This document shows, piece by piece, positions 11,170-21,861 of a stretch of 64,000 nt of DNA. Position 1 is the stretch's first letter, and each line of letters starts with the position of its first letter. Below the pieces are notes generated by a model. That model was not told where the DNA came from. It saw nothing but the letters and a program-made list of their open reading frames with translations, and made no database searches. The translations under genes were made by a program, and so were the position numbers. The DNA comes from Cordilura impudica (taxonomy: Eukaryota > Arthropoda > Insecta > Diptera > Scathophagidae). The DNA is taken from positions 27,700,754-27,764,753 of the forward strand of contig OY821522.1 of NCBI GenBank assembly GCA_963682025.1. The letters run 5' to 3'.

Positions 11170-11935
11170 CGAAAATTCATCAGATGCTAGTTTATTTATG
11201 GTATCTCTCGGTCCATTGCGCTTAAAAAAATTTATAGCGGCTTAGAGCCGTCAACTAGTAGAGCAACAGAAATTGATGTATGGAAAATTGAAATTCATTC
11301 TTAGTATTGCAGACCAATAAAATTTGCATTCGAAAAGGAAACCAATGATGTCATAACTGAAGAAGTTAAGAAAATAAAAAAGAAAGCAAAAAACAAATTC
11401 AAGAATAAAATCTACAGCTAGGCCACATAATCGACCAACCAAAACAAGGAGAAGGAAACTAGAATGATGGAAATTCTGCAAGGAGATTTTTTTCCCATCC
11501 AGAAACTGCAGCATCTATCACAGGAGTAGATCATGAATTAATAAAACGATTCAAAATCTTATTACAATTTCTAGCATGCAGCAGAAAGGTATATGCAAAA
11601 AAAAATTTTAGAGTACGCCAATAAAACAGCTATACCTTATAACGCAGAATACTCTTGGATATATATGCCATCCACAGTTTATAAAATTTTGTATCATGGG
11701 GAACTAATAATTCAAAACAATATGCTAACAATAGGAGATCTATTTGAAGAAGCGCAAGAAAAAAGCACAAAGACTACAGATTCATTCGCGAGCACAACAC
11801 AAGAAAAATGTCCTGATGTTGCACTAATGAAGACCTTACCACTATTTTGTTGTGCACTTCAGATCTATATATGTTCAACATTCGACAAAAATGGAAAACT
11901 AGCACTATTGAATTAGTCAAAGAAGCTACACAACT
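11170..11935 (+). pseudogene. Fossil of a large insect transposon-type protein (copy 1)
   Basis: Several frame-shifted pieces follow one another in the order expected for a large protein that I recognise as frequent and repetitive in insect genomes, without being able to name its transposon class. First come SDASLFMVSLGPLRLKK and VWKIEIHS, then YCRPIKFAFEKETNDVITEE after a stop (near 11180-11400). Next come HPETAASITGVDHELIKRF (near 11490-11560) and finally PSTVYKILYHGELIIQ followed by IGDLFEEAQEK (11593-11780). The last part parallels the minus-strand copy at 19664-19891 (VHKILYHGEDII...LGDLSEEAQ). Frameshifts and stops show it is dead. Confidence 0.65.
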
Positions 11936-12089
11936 TCTAGAAGATGAAAATCAAGGCTATTCAGAAGATATACATATTTACTAAAATTGTTTGATTTAAA
12001 GTAGTTTTTCAGTGCACTAACAATAAGTTATACTCTTTTTAAACTCTTTCTTTTTACTCATACTCTCTGTCTGTCTGTCGTGGGGCAAC

Positions 12090-12520
12090 CCCCCTTATCC
12101 AATTGATCTGAAACTTGACCTATAGTCTTGTTGTGACTACAGATTAAGTTTAGGGTAGTCACGCACAGTCACGGAGTGATCTATATGTAATTTCCCCTCA
12201 TCCGATCGACCTGAAACTTGGTCCATACACTTGCTGTAAAAAGATTAACTTTGACTTAGTCACGCACAGACACTAATGGTCACCCACAGTTACGGAGAGA
12301 TTTAAAACGTATTTCCCCTCATCCAATCAATCTGAAACTTGGTGGATATGCTTTCTGTAAAGAAAGATTAACTTCGACATAGTCACGCCCACTCACGCAT
12401 AGTCATGGAGAGATTAAAACCTCACTTCCCCTCATCCGATCGATCTGAAACTTTGTCCATAGACTTGTTGTGGCCAAAGATTAATTTTAAGATAGTCACA
12501 AACAGTCACGGAGATATTCA
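12090..12520. repeat. Minisatellite, about four diverged copies of a ~100-120 bp unit
   Basis: The anchor CCCCTCATCCGATCGA-CTGAAACTT recurs near 12094, 12195, 12315 and 12428. Each is followed by a CTTGTTGT-like motif, AGATTAA, then TAGTCACGCACAGTCACGG. Spacings are about 101, 120 and 113 bp. It starts beside a CTGTCTGTCTGTC run. Confidence 0.85.
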
Positions 12521-13002
12521 AAACTCATATGCATAAGGAAAGAAAGAGTTTCAATAAAAACTTTGTTTTTATGAGTTAGATTATTATACAGTTAACAATT
12601 TTTCTGGATTTAAAAATTTATGTATTTTATAAATTTACAATAAAAATTGATATAGAAATATTTTATAAGACGACTTTTTCATTGAAACTTCTCTATCTTG
12701 AACCAATATCAGGTAACTTTTACGTTCGATGCTTAATAAATTATATTTGAAAAAAGTCAACCTTTGGCCCTTGTGAACATTAGGACTAAAAAGTTTACGG
12801 GGGCCAAAGTTTGGCATTTTCTGACAAAATTTAACTTACAAAATTTTTTAAAAGACAAACAAAATCTCTTTGCAACACATTTTATAAATTATTGTCTACA
12901 CTGGATTGGTTTAATTTGTGAATTAATATAATTAGTCCTTAATTAACTGTGCATATAATTATGTTTCGTAAATAAATATCTATAAAATAAATAAAAAAAA
13001 TA
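12521..13002. other. Unassigned AT-rich DNA
   Basis: No gene or clear repeat boundary is seen. Confidence 0.3.
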
Positions 13003-13615
13003 AACTATACGATACGCTATGCCATGCGTTTAGGTCCAACTAATTAGTAATAGAAAATAAGCATAAACCAAATTTGAGTGGCATTGTTATTAATTTTTTT
13101 TGGCTGCAGATATGAAAAAGTTCATATCGGGTGCCATATATATATGGCGACTAGGTCGACAAATGGACCGATTCTGACCATATTTGGCAAAGTCACTTAT
13201 ATTTTGAAAAATATATACAAACCAAATTTGAGAAAAATCTGTGCAATATTTTCGTTCTTGATAGATTTTAGTGAAGATCGGGAAGCAGCTCTATATGGGT
13301 CCTATGAATAAGAATTGTCCTATGGGGATTATTTTTTGACTACTGATTAATGGATATAAAAAACACATAAAAATCCAATTGGATTTGATAATTTGGATCT
13401 TATGGCAATTTATGTTGATTTCATAGGTGTCATTTGTATGGGGACTAGGTCTGAATATGGACCGAATTTCACCAATTTCAACAGCGTTCATCCTATGGCA
13501 GATAGAACTTATATTCCAAATTTCATCAAAAATGTTCATATTTACGACTTGTAGTTTGATTACAAGTTTTACATTGATACACAGACGGACGGACGGACGG
13601 ACGATGTACTCATGG
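13003..13615 (+). mobile_element. Family A repeat, copy 1 (truncated at both ends)
   Basis: Shares the family A order of modules with copies at 14504, 20094 and 21073: CTATACGATACGCTATGCC, GCTGCAGATATGAAAAAGTT, GAAGATCGGGAAGCAGCTC and CAGACGGACGGACGGACG. It lacks the terminal palindrome and stops just after the GACGGACG module, where a reverse transcriptase scrap begins. No protein is encoded. Confidence 0.8.
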
Positions 13616-13625
13616 GCTGCTAATC

Positions 13626-13829
13626 AAATCTAACGTAACAGGTGTTGACGGTATTCATCCCACTTATTTTGAAATGCTCCTTCCATATATTTTACCGGCG
13701 ATAACCCACATCTTCAATAAAATAATCATGACGAGCACCTACCCCTATAGATGGAAACAAGCAAAAGTTCTTCCAATACCAAAATCGTCCTCCGAGTATC
13801 GACCAATTACCATATCTGTGGTTTTCTAG
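13626..13829 (+). pseudogene. Non-LTR retrotransposon reverse transcriptase fragment
   Basis: One open frame gives VTGVDGIHPTYFEMLLP, then a middle ending in YRWKQAKVLPIPKSSSEYRP and ITISVVF, then a TAG. This is the start of the reverse transcriptase domain of jockey/I-type non-LTR retrotransposons (the GxDGI..., W...V.PIPK and YRPI blocks). Only about 68 codons remain, joined directly to a truncated family A repeat; the catalytic blocks are missing. Confidence 0.85.
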
Positions 13830-14182
13830 AACAACCGCGGATGTCATAAAATCAAAATGTTCAGGAGAGCCAAAAAACGTTATATTTGAAATTATGGGCT
13901 CGATAGAACTTTTTACAACTTTCATTTAACAGTCCTGTAGATATGAGCAATACATATTTTATAAAAAATTTTGAATCAAAAATCTTCAGATGAAGAGATC
14001 CTAGAGAAGGACGAAAAAACAATATGGAAACTACACTTAAAGTGTGTGCAGATAGAACAACTTATGTCGACATACGTCGTTTTCTTTGAAAAACAAAACT
14101 ACCAATGCAACCACCCATGTAGAAATAAGTTGTTGTTGCTTGAAAAATTTTTGCGATATCTTAGCTATTTTAAAGTGAATAC

Positions 14183-14260
14183 AATCCCAAAAACAGCGTA
14201 ACATGTGTGACTTATGATTGTATTGGTGAAAAAATTATGATATGCAATAACCTGTTTGAA
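14183..14260. repeat. Left copy of a shared satellite-flanking module
   Basis: AAAACAGCGTAACA and GTGAAAAAATTATGATATG occur here and again at about 36933-37020, where they border the big 21-bp satellite. Here they border A-rich low-complexity DNA instead. This suggests one repeat family whose interior is a variable tandem array. Confidence 0.65.
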
Positions 14261-14503
14261 AATGAAAAATGAAAATAAAAACTGAAAAATGAAAAACGAA
14301 AAATTAAAAATAAAAAATGAAAAACGAAAAATGAAAAATTAAATATGAAAAATCGAAATTGAAAAATGAAAAATAAAAAATGAATAATAAAAAATGAAAA
14401 ATGAAAAACAAAAAATAAAAAATTAATATTAAAAAACGCAAAATTAAAAATGAAAAATTAAAAATAAAAAATGAAAAACCATAAATGAAAAAATGAAATA
14501 TAA
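14255..14503. repeat. A-rich low-complexity array (AAAATGAAAA-type), left part
   Basis: Irregular runs of AAAAATGA, AAAAATTA and AAACGA. The same array resumes at 15283 after an inserted family A repeat, so it was one block of about 450 bp before insertion. Confidence 0.9.
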
Positions 14504-15282
14504 CAAGTAAGAAAATTATAGTCGGTCTAGACCGACTATACGATACCCTATACCATGCGTTTAGAAACCCTATCTCTTAGGCCCAACTAACTGGACATTG
14601 AAAATAAGCAAAAACCAAATTTGAGTGGGATTTTTATTAATGTTTTTGGCTGCAGATATGAAAAAGTTCATATCGGATGCTATATCTATAAAGGGACTAG
14701 GTCCAAAAATGGACCGATCCTGATCATGTTTGGTAAAGTCTCTTGTATTTTGCAAAAATATGTACAAACAAAATTTGAGAAGAATCAGTGCAATATTTTT
14801 GTTTTTTAATAGATTTAAGTGAAGATCGGGAAGCAGCTCTATATGGGGCCAAAAAGATCATTTTTGGACTACTCATTAGTGGATGTAATGAACGCATACA
14901 AACCCAATTTGAGTAAGATCTATATGACAATTAGGATCTTATGGCAATTGATGTCGATTTCATATGGGTAATTTGTATGGGGGCTAGGTCTGAACATGGA
15001 CCGATTCTCACCAATTTCAATAGCGTTCATCCCATGGCTGATGAAAGCTTATATACCAAATTTCATCAAAATATATTCATATTTGCGACCTGCAGTTTGA
15101 TTACAAGCTTTACATGGACACACAGACGGACGGACGGACGGACATTGTTAAATCAACTCAGAAAGTGATTCTGATTCGATCGGTATAATTAAAGATGGGT
15201 CTTGGTCAAATATTTTTGGTTGTTACAAACAGCAGCACAAAGTCATTATACCCAAATCACATAGTGGTATAGGGTATAAAAA
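14504..15282 (+). mobile_element. Family A repeat, copy 2 (near full length)
   Basis: Starts CAAGTAAGAAAATTATAG, then the perfect 16-bp palindrome GTCGGTCTAGACCGAC (14521-14536). Runs through the common modules and the GACGGACGG run, and ends with the hairpin-forming TATACCC...CCACTATGTGG...GGGTATA type end (here read in reverse, AGTGGTATAGGGTATAAA). About 780 bp, no coding capacity. It is inserted in the A-rich array. Confidence 0.85.
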
Positions 15283-15490
15283 TAGAAAAATGAAAAACAA
15301 TAAATAAAGAATGAAAAATAAAAAATTAAAAATAAAAAACGAAAAATTAAAAATGAAAAATAAAAAATAAATAATAAAAAATGAAAAAAGAAAAATAAAA
15401 AATTAATAATTAAAAACGAAAAATGAAATACAAAAACGAAAACGAAAAATGAAATACAAAAACGAAAAATTAAAAATAAAAAATGAAAAA
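15283..15490. repeat. A-rich low-complexity array, right part
   Basis: Continuation of the array at 14255-14503 beyond the inserted family A copy. Confidence 0.85.
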
Positions 15491-15633
15491 TTAACCGGTT
15501 GAAATAATAAATAAGAATAAATATTTTTATATTAGCAGAGCCCCTGCAATTGATCTCTATAAGTGATACATAAATAACGCTTTCAGTTTGATTTTAAAAA
15601 AGTGCCATAGAAAAATCTTAAATTAATAGATGT

Positions 15634-17227
15634 TTACACATCTCCCCTGTGATCGGATTCACATGATTTTTTTTTTATAATGAAAGTAAACAATACCTTA
15701 AAAAAATAAAAAGGCATAATTTTATTTAAATTATGTATTATAAAAAAAAAAATAATTCCTTCACAAGATCAAACACTAAAACTTAAGTAGGATTTCAATT
15801 TTCTTTCAGTTATATATAAACGCTTCAGAAATTTTAATGCTAATCTGCATCTGATTCGGTTGCATCATATATATAATTTGGTGTTTTTCCGTTATCTCTG
15901 AGAAGTCAGGAACTAATGGTAATAATTCAACCAAGTCTTTCTTTTATTCCGAAGAAATAGGAACTGTAGTTTCATTTATTTCATTAAGTTCAAAGTTTTT
16001 GCTATTTTCTTATTTTTAAGGATGTAGTGATTTATTCTATTTCTATTTCATTAAATGAGCCGTTCTTGTGTATAATATTTCGAATATTTCTCCAAAGAAC
16101 TTTTTCGCCGTTTGTATTTTTTGTAGCTTTCTGAAAAATACTTTTGAATGACAAAGAGACAGCCAAGGAAATCTGTATTTTTCATTTCGATGACTGTGAA
16201 CTTATTATGTTTACTGCCACAAGACTATTAATTGTACCAAGTCATTGGGATGAAATATTTCCAACACATTAAGTTTTTTCTTACGTTCTGTGATCACTAT
16301 CACATTCCAAATGTGTGTGGCCAGGTTCCAAAAATTTTTGTTCATTAAGTTCTACATTAAATCCACTTCGATTAATGAGAATAACAAACATCGCTGATAC
16401 AATGTTATTGCTGTTTTGCCCAGAACATGTATCCGAATAAATTACCACGTGTTGTCTTAGATCACTATTCATATTAAAAAATTTCCATAAACGCGATGCT
16501 ACTTCGTTGGCTCCTCTACCGCTTATGGTCTCATCCCAAACAAAACAATACGTTTTATTGGTCGAGCAGTATCTAATTGTGAAGTTAAATGTCCACAGAG
16601 ACCTTTTATAGAAGGCTATAAAAAAATTCAAAAATGGTGTTGGTAAGCATTTTTGCAAATCAATATATAAAACTGTTTTGGTGTCATCTGATTTATCAAA
16701 TTTTTTGTTGGAGTATGTCATTTCGGCAATCTTTTGATGTTTATCACGATCGTAATAACCTGATTTTTAATCTCATCCGATTTTGCATACCGATAATTGG
16801 TCACACTTGGAACATTTATCTAGATTTGGATTCTTAAATTTTAGTTTTAGCGTTTAAAATGTTCGCCTATATGTAGCAAAAGATGCTGCATTTTCAGTTT
16901 TCTCTCTATAGAGGTTATAGATTTTTGACAAGTTTAAGTTTTGCGCTAAATATTTTTGATTTGTGTGAGATCTTGAGTAATGGGATCGATAAGCAGGAAA
17001 GGCCTTTATGTGTGTAATTATGACAATTTTCACAGATGGAGATAGTTCTTGAGGTGAAACTTTTCCTCTTCGATCCTCTAAAACTCTTTTTTGGACAATA
17101 TTTTTTTTTATATTACGCAAAAAAGCTTCTGTCTGCCCATAGATATTAAGAAAGTACTTTCTACACATATACAGCAGTATCTCAAAAAAAAAATTCAATG
17201 TGAGTCCAATCATAGGGGAGATGTGTA
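15634..17227. mobile_element. Segment bounded by ~31-bp inverted repeats around the DUF7869-type core
   Basis: ACACATCTCCCCTGTGATCG at 15634 is matched in reverse complement by the sequence ending ATAGGGGAGATGTGT at 17227. The similarity spans about 31 bp with roughly six differences. A third, direct copy of the left end lies at 39313. The inverted pair may be transposon ends or internal modules; no target duplication is obvious. Confidence 0.55.
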
Positions 17228-17237
17228 AAAAATACAC

Positions 17238-17345
17238 CTTTTCCAATTGTATTTCAGAAAGTATCAAATGTGTTTCAGAAAACATCAAATGTATTTCAGA
17301 AATTATCAAATGTATTTCAGAAAGTATCAATTGAATTTCAGAAAA
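17238..17345 (-). repeat. 21-bp satellite, short array (about 5 units)
   Basis: Units of the type TTTCAGAAA(A/G)(C/T)ATCAA(A/T)TG with a 21-bp period, in the same orientation as the large array at 37024 and opposite to the one at 17875. It begins about ten bases beyond the inverted-repeat end at 17227. Confidence 0.9.
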
Positions 17346-17596
17346 TATCTATTGAAATTCAGAATTAAAAAGTAGTTTACCCTACAATACCGGAAAGTTA
17401 TTATTGTTTCTATTAGTGATTTGGATTCACAGAAAATGTTTAGCAATATTTGGACTTATTTGTTATGCACTGGAAAATAAACTATGTATCAATGGCGGCC
17501 TTTTAATCAACTACAACATAAACTCCAGGATAGAATTTTGACCGATTTTGAAGTCATCATTTTGAAAAAAACACGTTTATACCGTCACCTAAATAC

Positions 17597-17657
17597 AAAA
17601 GGCCGTAACTAATAAAAAGTTCAAAATTGACTTTTTGTATTGTAGTTACGGCCTTTT
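17597..17657. repeat. Hairpin: 14-bp perfect inverted repeat
   Basis: AAAAGGCCGTAACT (17597-17610) pairs with AGTTACGGCCTTTT (17644-17657). A second inner pair (AAAAAGT with ACTTTTT) extends the possible fold. It lies between two satellite arrays of opposite orientation. Confidence 0.85.
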
Positions 17658-17874
17658 ACTTAAAAACTACTATTTTACCATAAATTTGTTTTCATAAAAA
17701 AATCCATCTCTATTTTTCAGCTTGATTCTAAAATTTGGGTATTAAGTTTAAAGTAGTTTTCGTTTTATGATGTTTTTGCTTCTCCTGTAAAAAAAAATGA
17801 CGATGTGTAGTTTTCAAGAGATATTACAAACCCAGTGTAATCATTAAAAAAATATGTTTTTGTAAATTTAATCA

Positions 17875-18538
17875 TTTCTGAAATACATTTGACGTTTTCT
17901 GAAATACATTTGATATTTTCTGAAATACATTTGATATTTTTAGAAAAACATTTTATGTTTTCTGAAATACAATTGATGTTTTCTCAAATACATTAGATAA
18001 TTGCTGAAACACATTTAATGTTTTCCGAAATACATTTAAAATTTTCTGAAATACATTTGAAGGTTTCTGATATACATTTGTTAATTTCTATATACATTTG
18101 ATGTTTTCTGAAATACAGTTGATATTTTCTGAAATACATCTGATAATTGCTGAAGTACATTTGACAATTTCGGAAATACATTTGACATTTTCTAAAATAC
18201 ATTTGATAATTTCTGAAACTCAATTGATATTTTCTGAAATTCAATTGATATTTTCTGAAATACAAATGATACTTTCTGAAAATCAATTGATGGTTTCTGA
18301 AATGCAATTAGTTATTACTGAAAATCAATTGATGTTTTCTGAAATTCAATTGATACTTTCTGAAAGTCAATTGATGTTTTCTGAAATACGATTGATACTT
18401 TCTGAAACACAATTGATATTTTCTGAAAATCAATTGATGTTTTCTGAAACACAATTGATACCTTCTGAAATTAAATTGATGTTTTCTGAAACACAATTGA
18501 TACTTTTTGAAATGCAATTGATATTTTCTGAAAATCAG
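17875..18538 (+). repeat. 21-bp satellite, middle array (about 31 units)
   Basis: Units such as TTTCTGAAATACAATTGAT with a 21-bp period and moderate divergence. Open frames exist on both strands (SEIQLIF heptads on plus, FRKYQL heptads on minus), a consequence of the period being a multiple of three. I do not call a gene. Confidence 0.92.
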
Positions 18539-18810
18539 CGCATAGATGTTTACACATCAAAAACTCGATATTTGTATACGTTGTTACGAAAATCTTTGTT
18601 AGAATTAAGGTTATACTTTGATTTCTTTAAGGAGTGCTCAATTCGTCTATGCATGTAGTTTAAGCGAGAGGAATCTTTACCTAAGGCCCAATATGTTTTA
18701 AATATAACTAGTCGGTTTTCATCACATATTTTTTCTCTGCATTGTAATCTACAGAGGGATAGTTCTTTACTGCGACGCACAGTGGCTGAAAATCGTTTTT
18801 CATTGGCCAA

Positions 18811-19289
18811 AAGTCTGTAGCTTTTGAACCGATCAAAATATTTAAGTAATGTTTTTTAATGCATAGATATTTAGTTCAGCTTGACTCAGTTTTAATTACA
18901 TTAAAATTGATTGAAGACTTTTTAAGGAACTCTAGGTCAAAGTTGAGCTTATGATTTTTTTTAAATTTTAGAGTGAAATATGTGTTTATTATTTGTTTAT
19001 TTTTTAAAAAATTTAATATTTGGATTTTAATAATAATTATAAAGATTTTTTGTAATAATTTGATTTTTTTAATGTTACTCTCAAAAAAAGTTTTAAACTC
19101 AAAAAAAAAAAATAGTAAAATCAACTGGAAATTTTGTTATTATTACTGAAAAATTAAAAACTTTTTGTTATCAAATTTGTTTACACTCAAAGAATATTTA
19201 CACTTAAAAAAAAACGTTAATAATATTATATAAAAATCTTGCTATTACTACAGAAAAATTTATTATTTTTGCTATCAAATTTGATAATT
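18811..19289. other. Unassigned AT-rich DNA
   Basis: Poly-A/T-rich sequence with no recognisable coding or repeat feature. Confidence 0.3.
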
Positions 19290-20093
19290 TTAAAAACATT
19301 TTAAAAATAAAAACTGCAATAGATTATAATTCAATTTGTGACAATGGTAGGTTCTGTTTAGTATTATTTTTACTAATACTATGTTTTTCGTACGTAAATA
19401 ACAATGAAAGGCAATTTTATTTATTATTATTGACTCAAATATTGATTGCAAATATTCCATTTTTTGTTCTGTGTTATTTCTGTTCTTTAGTAGTTTTTTG
19501 ACTTCTTCATCTAAATCCCGATGTTCCACTTTCCATTGATTTCGAATACTGGAGATGAACGGATCTGACGTTGCCAATATTATATTAAATAGATCTTCAT
19601 TTGTGGTATTTCGTGAAAAAAAAATAAATAAAATAAATAAATAGTGAATAAAATCTGTAATCCTTATTCCTTTTTTTTCTGAGCCTCCTCTGATAGATCT
19701 CCAAGTGGCACCAAATGGTATTTAATGATATCTTCTCCATGATAAAGGATTTTGTGAACTATTGCAGACATATTTCTCCATGGGTAGTTGGTTGTGTATA
19801 TTTTTGCAGTTTCCTTAGCATAATCTCCAAATTTTCTAGAGTCAATTTCTTCATTGCACGCAAGTACTTCTAGGATTACACTGTGGAACAAATTCAGGTT
19901 AGCAAAAGTTAGGTCGATTCTGAGAGTGAAGGGTAAAAATAGAGGCTAAATTAGAAGACCCGTATCATGGCGTTTGTTTATGTTAGTTCGAATTTTTTTT
20001 TAATCGACCTTCGAACTTTGCAGTCAAATGCCTATTTTCAGCATATTGTTTATATGATTTTTTGGCTATAACTCGTCGACTACTTGATATTTT

Positions 20094-20880
20094 TATACCC
20101 TATACCACTATGTGGTTTGGGTATAATGACTTTGTGCTGCTGTTTGTAACTACCAAAAATATTTGACCTAGACCCATCTTTAATTATACCGATTGAATCA
20201 GAATCACTATCTGATTCGCTTTAACGATGTCCGTCCGTCCGTCCGTCTGTGTGTCCATGTAAAGCTTGTAATCAAACTGCAGGTCGCAAATATAAATATA
20301 TTTTGATGAAATTTGGTATGTAAGCTTTTATTGGCCACAGGATGAACGCTGTTGATGAGAATCGGTCCATGTTCAGACCTAGCCCCCATACAAATGACCC
20401 CTATGAAATCGACTTAAATTGCCATAAGATCCAAATTATCATATAAATCTTAGTCACATTATGTTTGTATGTGTTTATTACATCCATTTATCAGTAGTCC
20501 AAAAATGATCCCTATGGGACAACTCTCAGTCATAGGCCCCATATAGAGCTGCTTCCCGATCTTCACTTAAATCTATCAAAAAACAAAAATATTGCACTGA
20601 TTCTTCTCAAATTTTGTTTGTATATATTTTTGCAAAATACAAGAGACCTTACCAAACATGGTCAGGATCGGTCCATTTTTGGGCCTAGTCCCCATATAGA
20701 TATAGCATCCAATATGAACTTTTTCATATCTGCAGCCAAAAAAATTAATAAAAATCCCACTCCAATTTGGTTTATGCTTATTTTTTATATGCAGTTAGTT
20801 GGGCCTGAGAGATAGGGTCTCTAAGCGCATGGTATAGGGTATCGTATAGTCGGTCTAGACCGACTATAATTTTCTTAGTT
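20094..20880 (-). mobile_element. Family A repeat, copy 3
   Basis: Minus orientation. Begins with the TATACCC...GGGTATA hairpin end (20094-20123) and ends with the palindrome GTCGGTCTAGACCGAC (20849-20864) plus an AAAATTATAG-type tail in reverse. Internal GTCCGTCCGTCCGTCTGTG module near 20230. Non-coding. Confidence 0.88.
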
Positions 20881-20980
20881 ATTTTGTATCCAATAAGTTG
20901 GCCCGAAGAGATAGGGTCTCTAAACCATGGTATAGGGTATCGTATAGTCGGTCTAGACCGACTAAAATTTTCCTACTTGT
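20881..20980 (-). mobile_element. Family A repeat, terminal fragment (copy 5)
   Basis: About 100 bp that repeats the palindrome end of copy 3: TAGGGTCTCTAAACCATGG, GGTATAGGGTATCGTATAG, palindrome at 20947-20962, then CCTACTTG. It adjoins copy 3 directly, giving two palindrome ends about 98 bp apart. Confidence 0.85.
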
Positions 20981-21072
20981 TTCAATCTGTAAAAGCAAAA
21001 TTCTTGCTAGAGACCTGTGCAACAATTAAAAATTAAAATTTAAAAATTGATTTAGAAAATTTTTCTCATTTT

Positions 21073-21861
21073 TATACCCTATACCACTATGTGGTTTGGG
21101 TATAATGACTTTGTGCTGCTGTTTGTAACTACCAAAAATATTTGACCTTAACTCATCTTTTATTATACCGATCGAATCAGAATCACTATCTGATTCGAAT
21201 TAACGATGTCCGTCCGTCCGTCTGTGTGTCCATGTAAAGCTTGTAATCAAACTACAGGTCGCAAATATGAATATATTTTGATGAAATTTGGTATATAAGC
21301 TTTCATCGGCCATAGGATGAACGCTGTTGAAATTGGTGAGAATCGGTCCATGTTCAGACCTACAAATGACCCTTATGAAACCAACATGAAGTGTGCAATA
21401 AGATCCAAATTATAATATAGATCTCAGTCAAATTGGGTATGTATGTGTTTATTACATCCATTAATCAGTAGTCCAAAAACAACCCCTATAGGACAATTCT
21501 TAGTCATAGGTTCCGTATAAGCTGGTTCCCGATCTTCAATTAAATCTTACAAAAAAAAAAAAAAAAAAATATTGCAAAGATTTTTCTCAAATTTGGTTTA
21601 TAAATATTTTTTCAATATATAAGTGACTTCACCAAATATGGTCAAGATCGGTCTATTTTTCGACCTAGTCCCCATAACAATATAGCACCCGGTATGAACT
21701 TTTTCATATCTGCAGCCAAAAAAATTAATAACAATGCCACTCAAATTTGGTTTATGCTTATTTTCTATATCGAATTAGTTGGACCGAAAGAAAGGGGCTC
21801 CAAACCATGGTATAGGGTATCATATGGTCGATCTAGACCGACTATAATTTTCTCACTTGTT
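21073..21861 (-). mobile_element. Family A repeat, copy 4
   Basis: Same modules and orientation as copy 3. The palindrome has one mismatch (GTCGATCTAGACCGAC, 21827-21842) and the end reads TCTCACTTGTT. It interrupts the fossil transposon gene right after its DIW codons. Confidence 0.87.

Larger units (their letters stand above)
15634..18810 (-). pseudogene. DUF7869-type transposase-like gene, broken and split by satellite DNA
   Basis: Read on the minus strand, four blocks appear in family order. (1) 18810-18550: C-R-E-K-I...R-L-V-I-F-K-T-Y-W-A-L-G-K-D. (2) 17250-16854: VCRK-like MCRKYFLNIYGQTEAFL, EDRRGKVSPQ, HIKAFPAYRSHYSRSHT and TYRRTF. (3) 16830-16720: a shifted frame with PNLDKCSKCDQL, a zinc-knuckle-like motif. 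(4) 16721-16281: VLYIDLQKCLPTPFLNFF, CFVWDETISGRGANEV, VVIYSDTCSGQNSNNIVSAM and KFLEPGHTHLECDSDH. After a frameshift, weaker C-terminal homology continues to about 16060. The acidic and histidine positions (D...WDE...SD.CSGQN...GHT..E.DS.H) recall an RNase H-like/DDE fold, which is inference. About 1.2 kb of 21-bp satellite sits between blocks 1 and 2. Frameshifts make it dead. Confidence 0.7.

Noticed and set aside
14521..14536. Palindrome GTCGGTCTAGACCGAC as a transcription factor operator or attachment site
   Set aside because: It recurs at the same place in each family A copy, so it is a structural end of a repeat.
16634..16837. Plus-strand 67-codon frame
   Set aside because: Antisense of the DUF7869-type transposase blocks.
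18098..18658. Open frames on both strands of the middle satellite
   Set aside because: Both strands open at once, as expected for a stop-free repeat with period divisible by three; the plus frame then runs into antisense of the transposase block.
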